The position numbers were made by a program, and so were the translations under genes. The notes beneath the pieces were generated by a model. The model saw only the letters and a list, made by a program, of their open reading frames with translations, was not told the DNA's origin and made no database searches. From contig WGNX01000005.1 in assembly GCA_016124335.1 (NCBI GenBank), positions 1 to 64,000 on the forward strand: DNA of 64,000 nucleotides. Reading direction: 5' to 3'. The DNA is from Alphaproteobacteria bacterium (GTDB lineage Bacteria; Pseudomonadota; Alphaproteobacteria; CACIAM-22H2). This document shows positions 29,167 through 36,999 of the stretch, one piece after another (position 1 is the first letter of the stretch; each line of letters begins with the position of its first letter).

Positions 29167-29601
29167 ATGACGACCGTTCAGAATGTCGGTGTCGTGCCGC
29201 CCTTGCCCCTTGTGGGTGAGAGCCGTCAGGCCGTGTCCCTTCCGGGCCAGCGTCAGACGGCACAGGGTTCGACCACAGACCAGGTTCGCAGCCAGGCCGC
29301 CGAAAGCGCCCGGGCAGCCGAAGCCGTGCGCGCGCAAGCGGCACGCCCTTCGACGCGCGATGAGGTCAAGCTCGAAACCCGTCAGCTGGCCACCAAGGCC
29401 GGACTCATCCAGGGCACGTTTGACGCTTTCGTAGATGTCGTTGACCCGCGCTACCAGACGCGCATCGCACGCATCTTCGGGCCTGACTCGGCCCCGGCTG
29501 CTGCCGATGCCGCGCCCAATCTGGTTCCGAAGGTGGTCAGCAAGGCCTATGAAGCGATCGACGGCAGCGGCAAATCCGGCGCGTTCCGCCAGAGCGCGTA
29601 G
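29167..29601 (+). CDS. uncharacterised soluble protein
   Basis: A 144-residue protein I do not recognise. No signal peptide, membrane helix, cysteine or known motif is seen. The N-terminal part is rich in Gln, Pro and Val (VPPLPLVGESRQAVSLPGQ). A central Ala/Arg/Gln-rich helix (about 38-62) follows, then a helical region LATKAGLIQGTFDAFVDVVD and a tail LVPKVVSKAYEAIDGSGK. GC-rich third positions support coding. It has its own strong promoter and a structured leader, and sits between dnaK and grpE, facing grpE. High constitutive transcription with translational control is the inference. Confidence 0.7.
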   Translation: MTTVQNVGVVPPLPLVGESRQAVSLPGQRQTAQGSTTDQVRSQAAESARAAEAVRAQAARPSTRDEVKLETRQLATKAGLIQGTFDAFVDVVDPRYQTRIARIFGPDSAPAAADAAPNLVPKVVSKAYEAIDGSGKSGAFRQSA

Positions 29602-29633
29602 ACGACACCTGTTCCACCTTCCGACCCGCGCCG

Positions 29634-29670
29634 GGCGCAAATGCCCCGCGCGGGCGAAGGCGTTTGCGCC
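29634..29670. terminator. bidirectional hairpin between the gene at 29167 and grpE
   Basis: GGCGCAAATGCC (29634-29645) and GGCGTTTGCGCC (29659-29670) form a 12-base stem with one G-U pair; the loop contains CCCGCGCGGG, which can fold too. It begins 33 bases after the stop at 29601 and directly abuts the grpE stop. There is no clear T run on either side, so it may act as a weak terminator or 3' end stabiliser. Confidence 0.55.
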
Positions 29671-30264
29671 TTACGCCGTCGTATCGATTCCCTGGGCGGG
29701 CGCGCCCTTCGCGACCGTGACCATGGCCTCGCGCAGCAAGCGGCCATGGATCGTGTAGCCCGGCTGGAAAACCTGGACGACCGTACCCGCCGCAACGCCG
29801 GCGGGCGCCTCGACCTGTGCCACCGCCTGATGGAGGGCCGGATCGAACGGCTTGCCGGCCGCGTCGATCTTGGCGACGCCGTTGCGCTCGAACACCGAGA
29901 GCAATTCGCGCTCGGTCAGCTCCACGCCCTCGGCGAGCTTGGCAAGATGCGGATCGGCGGCGCGCGCTTCGGCGCTGACCGCATCGAGCGCGCGGCGCAG
30001 ATTGTCGGAAACCGCCAGCAGCGCCTTGGCGAAATTGCCCACGGCGTACTTCTCGCGATCGACGATCTCGCGATCGGCGCGCTTGCGCATGTTCTCGGCG
30101 TCGGCCATCGCGCGGAGTGCCGCGTCCTTGGTCTTCGCCATCTCGGCTTCGAGGGCGGCGATCTTCGCGATGGCCTCGGCCAGCGGGTCGGGCGTGGCCG
30201 GCGCTTCGGGCGCCGGTGTCTCGGAAGCGGCGGGCTGCGGCTGGTCGTTGGCGGGTTCGGTCAT
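29671..30264 (-). CDS. grpE: GrpE nucleotide exchange factor
   Basis: A 197-residue protein. Start ATG 30264 (MTEPANDQPQP) is preferred to an in-frame ATG 12 codons upstream because of the typical acidic, proline-rich start. The long coiled coil (about 38-85, KIAALEAEMAKTKDAALRAM) and the dimer/beta domain (VGNFAKALLAVSDNLRRAL, then VVQVFQPGYTIHGRLLREAMV) are characteristic. GrpE releases ADP from DnaK. It lies 78 bases downstream of hrcA and is probably cotranscribed with it. Confidence 0.96.
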   Translation of the reverse strand: MTEPANDQPQPAASETPAPEAPATPDPLAEAIAKIAALEAEMAKTKDAALRAMADAENMRKRADREIVDREKYAVGNFAKALLAVSDNLRRALDAVSAEARAADPHLAKLAEGVELTERELLSVFERNGVAKIDAAGKPFDPALHQAVAQVEAPAGVAAGTVVQVFQPGYTIHGRLLREAMVTVAKGAPAQGIDTTA

Positions 30265-30342
30265 CGTCTCTCGCGGAATTGCATTCGTTGCGCCCGGCAT
30301 TTGGGCGAAAAACCCGGCGCGCGCAAGGGTTGATTTGCCGCG

Positions 30343-31479
30343 CTAGCCGACCAGCCGGCCCACGACGCGGGCCGTGTAGTCGACCATCGGGATGATGCGC
30401 GCGTAGTTGAGCCGCGTGGGCCCCACCACGCCGATGGCGCCCACGATGCGCTCGGTGGCGTCGCGATAGGGCGCCACGATGGTCGTGCAGCCCGACAGGC
30501 CGAACAGCTCGTTCTGCGCGCCGATGAAGATCTGCACGCCGTCGGCGGCCTGCGCCTGCTCGAGGATGCGCGCCATCGATTCGTGCTGCTCGAGCGCTTC
30601 GAACAGCCGGCGGATGCGCTCGAGATCCTCCATCGCGTGGACGTCCTCGAGGAGCTTGGCCTGCCCGCGCACGATGAGAACGCCTTCGCCCACGCTGCCC
30701 TTGTCGGGCGTCGACCACACGGCAAGGCCCTGCTCGACGACCTTCTGCGAAAGCAGGTCAAGCTCGGCGCGCGACTCTTCGAGCCGGCGCAGGATGTCGG
30801 CGCGCGCCTCGCCCAGCGTGCGGCCGGTGAGATGGGCCGAAAGGAAGTTGGAAGCCTGCGTGAGCTGTTGCGGCGTCAGCCCCACCGGCGTTTCCACGAC
30901 GCGGTTCTCGACGAGCCCGCGCTCGGTCACGAGCACGACGAGCGTGCGACCCGGCCCCAGCGGCACGAATTCCACGTGCTTGAGCGGCGAATCGGACTTG
31001 GGCGCGATGACGAGCCCCGCCCCGCGACCCAGCCCTGCGAGCATCGCGCTCGCCTGCTCGAGCACCTGACCCACCGAACGCCCGCCGGCCGCGCACTGTG
31101 CTTCGATCTGCTCGCGCTCCTCGCCCGACAGGCGGCCCACTTCCAGAAGCCCGTCGACGAACAGGCGCAGGCCCCGGTCGGTCGGCAGGCGGCCGGCCGA
31201 GGTGTGCGGCGAATAGAGCAGGCCCAGATCCTGGAGATCGGCCATCACGTTGCGGATGGTGGCCGGCGACAGCGGATCGGCAAGCTGGCGGGAAAGCGTG
31301 CGCGAACCCACGGGCTCGCCCGTTTCGACATAGGCCTCGACGATGCGGCGGAAGACCTCGCGCGAGCGTTCGTCCATCGCGGCAATGCCGCCCGCGCGCG
31401 GATCGGCCGGGGCTGCCGGTGCGGCAGCCGAAGCCTGCGGCGGCCTTCGTTCGAACGGCACGATGGGGGTTCGGCTCAT
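30343..31479 (-). CDS. hrcA: heat-inducible transcription repressor HrcA
   Basis: A 378-residue repressor. The N-terminal winged helix contains VGSRTLSRQL and SPATIRNVMADLQDLGLL (about 74-91), followed by the GAF-like inserted dimer domain; the C-terminus ends GVVGPTRLNYARIIPMVDYT. HrcA binds CIRCE elements and is kept active by GroESL. No CIRCE (TTAGCACTC-N9-GAGTGCTAA) was found in this window, so its targets, usually groESL, lie elsewhere. A TTGACA sits 30 bases upstream of the start inside a direct repeat; the -10 region after it is poor. Confidence 0.95.
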   Translation of the reverse strand: MSRTPIVPFERRPPQASAAAPAAPADPRAGGIAAMDERSREVFRRIVEAYVETGEPVGSRTLSRQLADPLSPATIRNVMADLQDLGLLYSPHTSAGRLPTDRGLRLFVDGLLEVGRLSGEEREQIEAQCAAGGRSVGQVLEQASAMLAGLGRGAGLVIAPKSDSPLKHVEFVPLGPGRTLVVLVTERGLVENRVVETPVGLTPQQLTQASNFLSAHLTGRTLGEARADILRRLEESRAELDLLSQKVVEQGLAVWSTPDKGSVGEGVLIVRGQAKLLEDVHAMEDLERIRRLFEALEQHESMARILEQAQAADGVQIFIGAQNELFGLSGCTTIVAPYRDATERIVGAIGVVGPTRLNYARIIPMVDYTARVVGRLVG

Positions 31480-31502
31480 GCCGTACTAGGTAGGCACCGC
31501 CT

Positions 31503-31522
31503 GCCTTGCGTGTCAACGCGTC
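31503..31522. repeat. 20-base direct repeat, copy 1
   Basis: Bases 31503-31522 (gccttgcgtgtcaacgcgtc) are repeated exactly at 31633-31652, 130 bases apart. The pair flanks a palindromic element. Read on the minus strand the copy contains TTGACA, which could serve as the -35 of hrcA. Confidence 0.9.
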
Positions 31523-31529
31523 CACGCCC

Positions 31530-31620
31530 GTCATGGCCGGGCTTGACCCGGCCATCCACGACTTGGACATCGAACACCGGTGCGGAAATCGTGGATGCCC
31601 GGCTCGAGGCCGGGCATGAC
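31530..31620. repeat. dispersed palindromic repeat between hrcA and rph
   Basis: The left arm begins GTCATGGCCGGGCTTGACCC and ends CATCCACGA; the right arm, read in reverse complement, begins GTCATGCCCGGCCTCGAGCC and ends CATCCACGA. Each arm also contains its own small hairpin. Elements with this GTCATG-CCGGG-CATCCACG pattern are widely repeated between genes in alphaproteobacteria, which is why spurious SWMPGS-type peptides are common in their annotations. It may fold into a large cruciform or RNA hairpin. Confidence 0.8.
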
Positions 31621-31632
31621 GCCGTGGCGGCC

Positions 31633-31652
31633 GCCTTGCGTGTCAACGCGTC
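31633..31652. repeat. 20-base direct repeat, copy 2
   Basis: Exact copy of 31503-31522, lying 48 bases before the rph start. On the plus strand TTGCGT here, with 17 bases to TAGGTT, is a possible promoter for rph, but the match is modest. Confidence 0.9.
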
Positions 31653-31699
31653 GCGGACTAGGTTCGCCTCCCGCCGCCGAATACGAAAAGAGATCGAAC

Positions 31700-32431
31700 A
31701 TGCGTCCCTCGGGCCGTTCCGCCGACCAGATGCGCGAGGTCCGCCTCGAGCCGGGTTTCGCCAAGCATGCCGAGGGTTCGTGCCTCGTTCGCTTCGGCGA
31801 CACGCACGTCCTCGTCACCGCCTCGCTTGAAGAGAAGGTGCCGCCCTTCCTGCGCAATTCCGGGCAGGGCTGGGTGACGGCCGAATACGGCATGCTGCCG
31901 CGCTCCACCCACACGCGCACCGACCGCGAGGCGGCGCGTGGGCGTCAGTCGGGCCGCACGCAGGAAATCCAGCGCCTTATCGGGCGCAGCCTGCGCTCGG
32001 TCACCGACATGGCGGCGCTCGGCGAACGGCAGGTGAAGATCGACTGCGACGTGCTGCAGGCCGATGGCGGCACGCGCACCGCCGCGATCACGGGCGCGTG
32101 GGTGGCGCTGCATCAGGCGATCTTCCCGCTGTTGAAGGCCAAGGGCCTTGCGAAATTCCCGATCCGCGATCACGTCGCGGCCGTCTCGTGCGGCGTGTCG
32201 AAGGGCGAAAGCGTGCTCGATCTCGACTATGCCGAGGACAGTGCCTGCGAGGTCGACGCGAACTTCGTGATGAGCGGCGATGGCCGCATCGTCGAGGTGC
32301 AGGGCACGGCCGAGCGCGACCCGTTTGCCGAAGACCAGCTGCTCGCGATGCTGAAGCTCGCGCGCAAGGGGATCGGCGAACTCGTCCTCCTCCAGAAGCA
32401 GGCGGTCGCGAAATGGGCGGGCAGCGTCTGA
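31700..32431 (+). CDS. rph: ribonuclease PH
   Basis: A 243-residue phosphorolytic 3'-exoribonuclease that trims tRNA precursors. Start ATG 31700 gives the usual [20 protein letters not shown] after AAAAGAG. Conserved features include [18 protein letters not shown], the RxSxxRT-type block [19 protein letters not shown], and [19 protein letters not shown]. Length is normal for the family. It overlaps rdgB by 19 bases, and rdgB overlaps hemW by 4, making a three-gene operon. Confidence 0.96.
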   Translation: MRPSGRSADQMREVRLEPGFAKHAEGSCLVRFGDTHVLVTASLEEKVPPFLRNSGQGWVTAEYGMLPRSTHTRTDREAARGRQSGRTQEIQRLIGRSLRSVTDMAALGERQVKIDCDVLQADGGTRTAAITGAWVALHQAIFPLLKAKGLAKFPIRDHVAAVSCGVSKGESVLDLDYAEDSACEVDANFVMSGDGRIVEVQGTAERDPFAEDQLLAMLKLARKGIGELVLLQKQAVAKWAGSV

Positions 32432-33024
32432 ACGCCGGCGGGCGGCTTGTCGTCGCCACGCACAACAAGGGCAAGCTTGCCGAGATGGCCGACCTGCTGC
32501 GGCCCTACGGGCTCGACTGCGTATCGGCCGGATCGCTGGGCGTGGAAGAACCCGACGAGACCGGCACCACGTTCGAGGCGAACGCGGCGCTGAAGGCCCG
32601 CCACACCGCCACCGCCACGCGCCTGCCCGCGTTGGCCGACGACAGCGGCATCTGCGTTAGCGCCCTCGACGGCGATCCCGGCGTGTTCACCGCGAACTGG
32701 GCGGGGCCGAAACGCGATTTCGCGCGCGCCATGCGCATGGTCGAAGCCGCACTCGACGGGGCCAAGGACCGCACGGCGAAGTTCGTTTCCGTGCTCGCGC
32801 TCGCCTGGCCGGACGGCGAAGTGTCGCTGTTTCGCGGCGAGGTGGAAGGCACGCTCGTGTGGCCGCCACGCGGAACGCGCGGCTTCGGCTACGACCCGAT
32901 GTTCGTGCCCGCCGGCCACGCGATCACGTTTGGCGAGATGGAGCCTGAAAAGAAACACACGATGAGCCATCGCGCCGTGGCCTTCGCGAAATTCAAGGCC
33001 GCCTGCCTCGACCCGATCAGATGA
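32413..33024 (+). CDS. rdgB: RdgB/HAM1 non-canonical purine NTP pyrophosphatase
   Basis: A 203-residue enzyme that hydrolyses dITP, ITP and XTP to monophosphates. The ATG 32413 start lies inside rph (19-base overlap) and gives the family motif [13 protein letters not shown] at residues about 13-25. Further motifs: [30 protein letters not shown] with the catalytic Asp, GYDPMFVP, and the C-terminal [14 protein letters not shown]. Operon with rph and hemW. Confidence 0.94.
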   Translation: MGGQRLNAGGRLVVATHNKGKLAEMADLLRPYGLDCVSAGSLGVEEPDETGTTFEANAALKARHTATATRLPALADDSGICVSALDGDPGVFTANWAGPKRDFARAMRMVEAALDGAKDRTAKFVSVLALAWPDGEVSLFRGEVEGTLVWPPRGTRGFGYDPMFVPAGHAITFGEMEPEKKHTMSHRAVAFAKFKAACLDPIR

Positions 33025-34172
33025 CCCACGCCGTCTACGTCCACTGGCCGTTCTGCAAGTCGAAATGCCCTTACTGCGACTTCAACAGCCACGTGCGCGA
33101 AAAGATCGACGGCGAGGCATGGAAGAAGGCGCTGCTGGCCGAGATCGACCACTACGCGGCGCTGACGCCGGGCAGGACCGTGACGTCGGTGTTCTTTGGC
33201 GGCGGCACGCCCTCGCTGATGGACCCGCATCTGGCCGGTGCGATCATCGACCGCATCGCGACGCGCTGGGCGATCGCCGGGGATCCCGAGATCACGCTCG
33301 AAGCCAATCCCAATTCGGCCGAGGCCGAACGCTTCGCCGCGTTCAAGGCCGCGGGCGTCAACCGGCTGTCGATCGGCGTGCAGGCGCTGGACGACAAGGC
33401 GCTGAAGTTCCTGGGCCGCGGCCACGATGCGCGCGAGGCGCGCCGCGCGGTGGACCGCGCGGCCGCCCTGTTCGAGCGCTTCTCGTTCGACCTGATCTAT
33501 GCGCGCCCCGGACAGGGTGTTGACGACTGGAAGCGCGAACTGACGCAGGCGCTGGAATGGCAGCCCACGCACCTGTCGGTCTACCAGCTCACCATCGAGA
33601 AGGGCACGCAGTTCGCAACGCTCGCCGATCGCGGCGATCTGGCGATGCCTTCGGAAGACGTGCAGGAGCAGCTCTTCGACGCCACGCAAGCCCTGCTCGA
33701 AGCCGCGAAGATGCCGGGCTACGAGATCTCGAACCACGCGCGCAAGGGCCAGGAGTCGCGCCACAACCTCACCTACTGGCGCTACGAGGATTATGTGGGC
33801 GTGGGCCCCGGCGCGCACGGGCGCATCACGGTGGATGGCCGGCGCGTCGCCACCCGACAGGAGAAGGCGCCCGAGACATGGCTTGCGGGCGTGGCAGCCC
33901 AAGGCCACGCGACGGCCGAACAGACGCCGCTTTCGCGCGAGACCTGCGTGGACGAAGCGCTGATGATGGGCCTGCGCTTGCGCGAGGGGATCGACGCCGC
34001 CCGCTTCGCGCGCACGACCGGTGCGGCGCTTGAAGGGTCCGAAGCGCTCGACACCGAACGCGTGGAACGCATGGTGCGCGACGGCTTCCTCAAGCGCACG
34101 CCAACGGGCATCGGCGCCACGGCCCAAGGCCGCAAGGTGCTGAACGGCCTTCTGGGCGCGCTGCGCGGCTGA
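33021..34172 (+). CDS. hemW: HemW-like radical SAM protein (haem chaperone)
   Basis: A 383-residue radical SAM protein, ATGA-overlapping rdgB. The cluster motif is C-X3-C-X2-C in [14 protein letters not shown] (residues about 11-24). GGGTPSLM binds SAM. HemW proteins insert haem into respiratory enzymes and, unlike the oxygen-independent coproporphyrinogen oxidase HemN, lack its longer N-terminus and fourth cysteine; length and the short start here fit HemW. The gene ends the rph operon; a hairpin follows 18 bases after the stop. Confidence 0.92.
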   Translation: MTHAVYVHWPFCKSKCPYCDFNSHVREKIDGEAWKKALLAEIDHYAALTPGRTVTSVFFGGGTPSLMDPHLAGAIIDRIATRWAIAGDPEITLEANPNSAEAERFAAFKAAGVNRLSIGVQALDDKALKFLGRGHDAREARRAVDRAAALFERFSFDLIYARPGQGVDDWKRELTQALEWQPTHLSVYQLTIEKGTQFATLADRGDLAMPSEDVQEQLFDATQALLEAAKMPGYEISNHARKGQESRHNLTYWRYEDYVGVGPGAHGRITVDGRRVATRQEKAPETWLAGVAAQGHATAEQTPLSRETCVDEALMMGLRLREGIDAARFARTTGAALEGSEALDTERVERMVRDGFLKRTPTGIGATAQGRKVLNGLLGALRG

Positions 34173-34190
34173 CGCCCGAAAACGCGCGAC

Positions 34191-34210
34191 AACAGGCGAC
34201 GTAACCTGTT
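34191..34210 (+). terminator. weak hairpin after hemW
   Basis: AACAGG and CCTGTT pair across an 8-base loop 18 bases past the hemW stop and are followed by TTATCCCG rather than a T run. It may terminate the operon weakly. The right arm also holds GTAACCTG, which recurs at 34234. Confidence 0.4.
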
Positions 34211-34229
34211 TATCCCGTTGAAATCGCAG

Positions 34230-34242
34230 GCAGGTAACCTGC
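34230..34242. promoter_or_regulatory. palindrome, possible operator
   Basis: GCAGGT-A-ACCTGC is a perfect odd-length palindrome. GTAACCTG within it also occurs at 34201-34208, and a related GACGTTACC at 34259. Clustered copies in the 202-base gap upstream of the unknown gene at 34375 could bind a regulator. No promoter is convincing here. Confidence 0.35.
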
Positions 34243-34374
34243 AACGCGTTTTCGCGGGTGACGTTACCAGAAACGCCCGCACGCGCAGCGGCTCAGCCCG
34301 CCATTCGCCTCGGGAGCGGCAACGATTCTTGGGACATATGCACTTTTCAAACAGCACGCAGAAGCTGCATCATC

Positions 34375-34890
34375 ATGCGACAGCAAGCAGGTATTGTCAA
34401 GAAAATAGACCTATTTAAGATTCGGACGCTCGTCCAAATGGATACAGTCGCGCTCGCAAACTATTTCGCTGGCCCCGGGATTCAACCGAGTCCGATCGAA
34501 GCATGGCGGACCGATACGGAGGTGTCCCGGATTCTTGGCGTCAGGGTCGGCACGCCGGTCCATCTCTCGTACGAGAATTTCAGCAAGATCACGCTGACAC
34601 ACAAGGATATCACGTTCGCAGAGTTTGCGCGCCTGCGTGAAGCCATCCTTTCCCCGGCCAGCTTCATCTCAAAGGGGCGTCTGCGCAGCGCGGAAATCAC
34701 GTTCGTGGACGCGCAGCGGCCGCTCAGGATCATCCTTCGCGCGACCCGCCGCAACGAGATCTACGTCATCTCGATCTACAGGCTGAGAATGTCGGAGGTC
34801 CGGCGGCTCTATAAGCGCGCGCGGCGGGAAAAGCGGATCGTGCGCGACCTCAAAACGGAACTGGCGCGGCAGGTCCTGCCGCGCCAGTAA
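34375..34890 (+). CDS. uncharacterised basic protein in AT-richer sequence
   Basis: A 172-residue protein from ATG 34375; ATG 34438 (MDTVALANYF) or 34258 are other possible starts. I cannot assign it. The C-terminal half has a repeated alternation of short hydrophobic strands, ITFVDAQRPLRIILRATRR then NEIYVISIYRL, after LTHKDITFAEFARLREAI. It ends in a strongly basic helix (about 140-165). This strand layout and the THKD segment remind me of small PBECR/RelE-like nuclease domains, but that is weak. Codon use is less GC-rich than neighbours, which suggests acquisition by transfer. No antitoxin-like gene is adjacent. Confidence 0.6.
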   Translation: MRQQAGIVKKIDLFKIRTLVQMDTVALANYFAGPGIQPSPIEAWRTDTEVSRILGVRVGTPVHLSYENFSKITLTHKDITFAEFARLREAILSPASFISKGRLRSAEITFVDAQRPLRIILRATRRNEIYVISIYRLRMSEVRRLYKRARREKRIVRDLKTELARQVLPRQ

Positions 34891-35071
34891 AACCCGAGGG
34901 GGATGCTCCCTTGCTTCCCCATGATGCGCCCGCCTTGCAGCGGTGCTACGGCCGGGAGGCTCACCGTGTCGCCCGAGTTCTCAATCTATATCGGAAAATC
35001 GTGATTCTTTGGATTCGTTCTCGGGCCCGATTTTGGAATTTTATTTCTGGTTGTGCGCTGCGAAAAATCCC

Positions 35072-35518
35072 TCACCCCGGAATTTCCGGCTCGACGAGAT
35101 GTGCGAGCTGTACAAGCGATTCCTGCCAGCCGAGGTAACACATCTCGGTCGGGATCGCTTCGGGGATGCCTTCCTGCACGACGTCCAGTTCCGTGCCGCA
35201 GAGTACAGGCTTGAGGTCGACGGTGACGGTGAGCGTGCCCGGCAGGTTCGGGTCGTCGAAGCGGTCGGTGTAGCGAAGCCGCTTGCCCGGCACGAGTTCG
35301 AGATATTCCCCGCCGAAGGAATGGCCGTTGCCGGTGCCGAAATTGACGAAGCGCATGCGGAACGTGCCGCCGACCTTCGCTTCCAGATGCGCGACCTTGC
35401 ACAGGAAGCCGTAAGGCGGCAGCCAGCGCGCGAGCGCATCGGCATCGAGGAACGCGCGGTAGACCTTTTCGGGCGGCGCCTTGAGCACGCGATGGAGGCG
35501 CACGGTTCCGGTCGGCAT
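35072..35518 (-). CDS. SRPBCC (AHSA1/START-like) protein
   Basis: A 148-residue single-domain protein with the AHSA1 pattern: an opening LHRVLKAPPEKVYRAFLDAD, a W at ARWLPPYGF, GGTFRMRF (about 50-57), and a C-terminal helix GWQESLVQLAHLVEP. The fold makes a deep hydrophobic pocket for lipid-like ligands or, in Aha1, binds Hsp90. The ligand is unknown. It is separated by 23 bases from the LpoA-like gene upstream on the same strand. The 181-base gap 34891-35071 on its other side holds nothing I can identify. Confidence 0.85.
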   Translation of the reverse strand: MPTGTVRLHRVLKAPPEKVYRAFLDADALARWLPPYGFLCKVAHLEAKVGGTFRMRFVNFGTGNGHSFGGEYLELVPGKRLRYTDRFDDPNLPGTLTVTVDLKPVLCGTELDVVQEGIPEAIPTEMCYLGWQESLVQLAHLVEPEIPG

Positions 35519-35541
35519 GGCGGCACTCCGTCGTCGGGGGT

Positions 35542-36885
35542 TCAGTTCGACTGCGCCTCGAACGTCTCTGGCGCGGGGCTCAGCACGTAGGCGCCGTCGC
35601 GGCGCACTTCCAGCACGGCGTAGCCGCGTTCGACGAAGCCGTCGGGCAGCAGGCGGAAGATGCCGTCCACGCCCGCGAAGCCCGAATCGGCGGCAAGGGC
35701 GGCGAGCGAGAAATCAGCACCATCCGGCCCCTTGCCGTGCGCGACGATGGCGGCCAGCGCCACGGCATCGTAGGCAAGATCGGCCACGCGCGGAGCGGGG
35801 CGGCCGAACGTGGCGCGAAAGCGCCCGTCAAACGCCGCGCGCGGGGCGGCGGCCGTGTCGGCGAACCACGCCCCCTGAAGCGAAGGTTCGCGCAGCGTGC
35901 GCGGATCGTTCCACAGCGGGATGCCCAGATACTTGACGCGCGCGGGGTCGATCTCGTTGCCGTGGAGCTGGGCGACGACCTGCGCCAGCCGGTCGCCGAA
36001 ATCGGGCACGAGCACGGCCTCGAAATCGAGCTCCGGCGGCGGCGGGCCCAGTTCGCCGCGCGCCAGCCGCGGCGGCGGGCCGGCGAGCTGGCCAAGCCGG
36101 CGCACGGCAGGCGCATAGTCGAGCGCACCCGTGTCGTAGCGTTCCACGCGCACCAGTTCGCCGCCCGTGGACGCAAGGCTCGAGCGCAGCGCACGTTCGG
36201 CCGCCTGGCCCAGCGTGTTGGCGGGCACCAGGGCCGCGAACCGCTCGAGCCCGCGCGAGCGCGCATATTCGATCGTGCGCGCGATGGCATCCTGCGGCGC
36301 AATCCCCAGCGTGAAGATGCCCGGTGCGGCAACCGTGCGGTCGTTGGAAAAGCTCAGCACCACGATGCCGGCCGAACGCGCGCGCGCGGAAACGGCCTGC
36401 GTCTCGCTGCCCAGCAGCGGACCCACCACGAGCCGTGCCTGCTGTTCCACCGCCCAGTCCATCGCGGCGGCAGCCCCCTGCGGCGTGCCGCCGGTGTCGC
36501 GCACCAGCAGCACGAAATCGTCGTCCGCCACCTCGAACACGGCCTGCGTGGCGGCATCCAGAAGCGCGCGGCCCACGCCTGCGTTGGGCCCCGTGAGCGG
36601 CAGCAGCAGCGCCACGCGCGGCGGGCCCTTGCGCGCGGCGCTTTGCGCCGCTGCGGCGGCGGCGGCCGCATCGGTTGCGGTCGACGCGGAAGGCGGTGCG
36701 GGGGCGGGAACCGGTGCGGTTTCGGCCGGCGGCAGGGCGGTGGGCGGGGCGCTTGCGGGCGCCGACGGGCCGGGGCCGAAAATGCCCGCGACCTTCGCGC
36801 CGAGTTCGTTCGTCTGCTCGCAACCGGCAAGACACGCGGCTGCAAAGCCGGCGGCGAACAGCATTGCTAGGGACCGCATTTTCAA
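35542..36885 (-). CDS. LpoA-like lipoprotein, predicted penicillin-binding protein activator
   Basis: A 447-residue lipoprotein with lipobox LAGC (about 19-22). A Pro/Ala-rich linker (about 35-85) leads to a periplasmic type I binding-protein fold (about 88-440), beginning RVALLLPLTGPNAGVGRALL. This is the LppC/LpoA family, whose enterobacterial member activates PBP1A from the outer membrane. The tetratricopeptide N-domain of E. coli LpoA is absent, as is usual in alphaproteobacteria. It is normally divergent from rsmI; here a chemoreceptor gene lies between them. CGCACG and CGTGCG form a small hairpin 20-39 bases before the start. Confidence 0.85.
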   Translation of the reverse strand: MKMRSLAMLFAAGFAAACLAGCEQTNELGAKVAGIFGPGPSAPASAPPTALPPAETAPVPAPAPPSASTATDAAAAAAAAQSAARKGPPRVALLLPLTGPNAGVGRALLDAATQAVFEVADDDFVLLVRDTGGTPQGAAAAMDWAVEQQARLVVGPLLGSETQAVSARARSAGIVVLSFSNDRTVAAPGIFTLGIAPQDAIARTIEYARSRGLERFAALVPANTLGQAAERALRSSLASTGGELVRVERYDTGALDYAPAVRRLGQLAGPPPRLARGELGPPPPELDFEAVLVPDFGDRLAQVVAQLHGNEIDPARVKYLGIPLWNDPRTLREPSLQGAWFADTAAAPRAAFDGRFRATFGRPAPRVADLAYDAVALAAIVAHGKGPDGADFSLAALAADSGFAGVDGIFRLLPDGFVERGYAVLEVRRDGAYVLSPAPETFEAQSN

Positions 36886-36952
36886 CTGGAAGGCCTCGCA
36901 CGCGACGCACGTGAAATTCGTGCGAGCCTAGCGGCCCGGCCCCCCGGAATCC

Positions 36953-36990
36953 AGTCTCCCCCGCGCGAGCGCCCTCGCGCGGGGGAGACT
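36953..36990 (-). terminator. strong hairpin terminating the chemoreceptor gene
   Basis: A perfect 17-base stem: AGTCTCCCCCGCGCGAG at 36953-36969 pairs with 36974-36990, leaving the loop CGCC. It starts 9 bases after the chemoreceptor stop. There is only a short, impure T stretch afterwards, but the very stable stem should end or protect the transcript and separate it from the LpoA-like gene. Confidence 0.75.
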
Positions 36991-36999
36991 TCGCCCGGA

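Noticed and set aside
31530-31620. short coding sequence (SWMPGS-type peptides) in the hrcA-rph gap
   Set aside because: The reading frames come from the palindromic repeat in both strands and have no ribosome binding site.
34911-35071. small gene in the gap after the unknown protein gene
   Set aside because: Short frames here have no ribosome binding site or codon pattern and overlap the SRPBCC gene out of frame.
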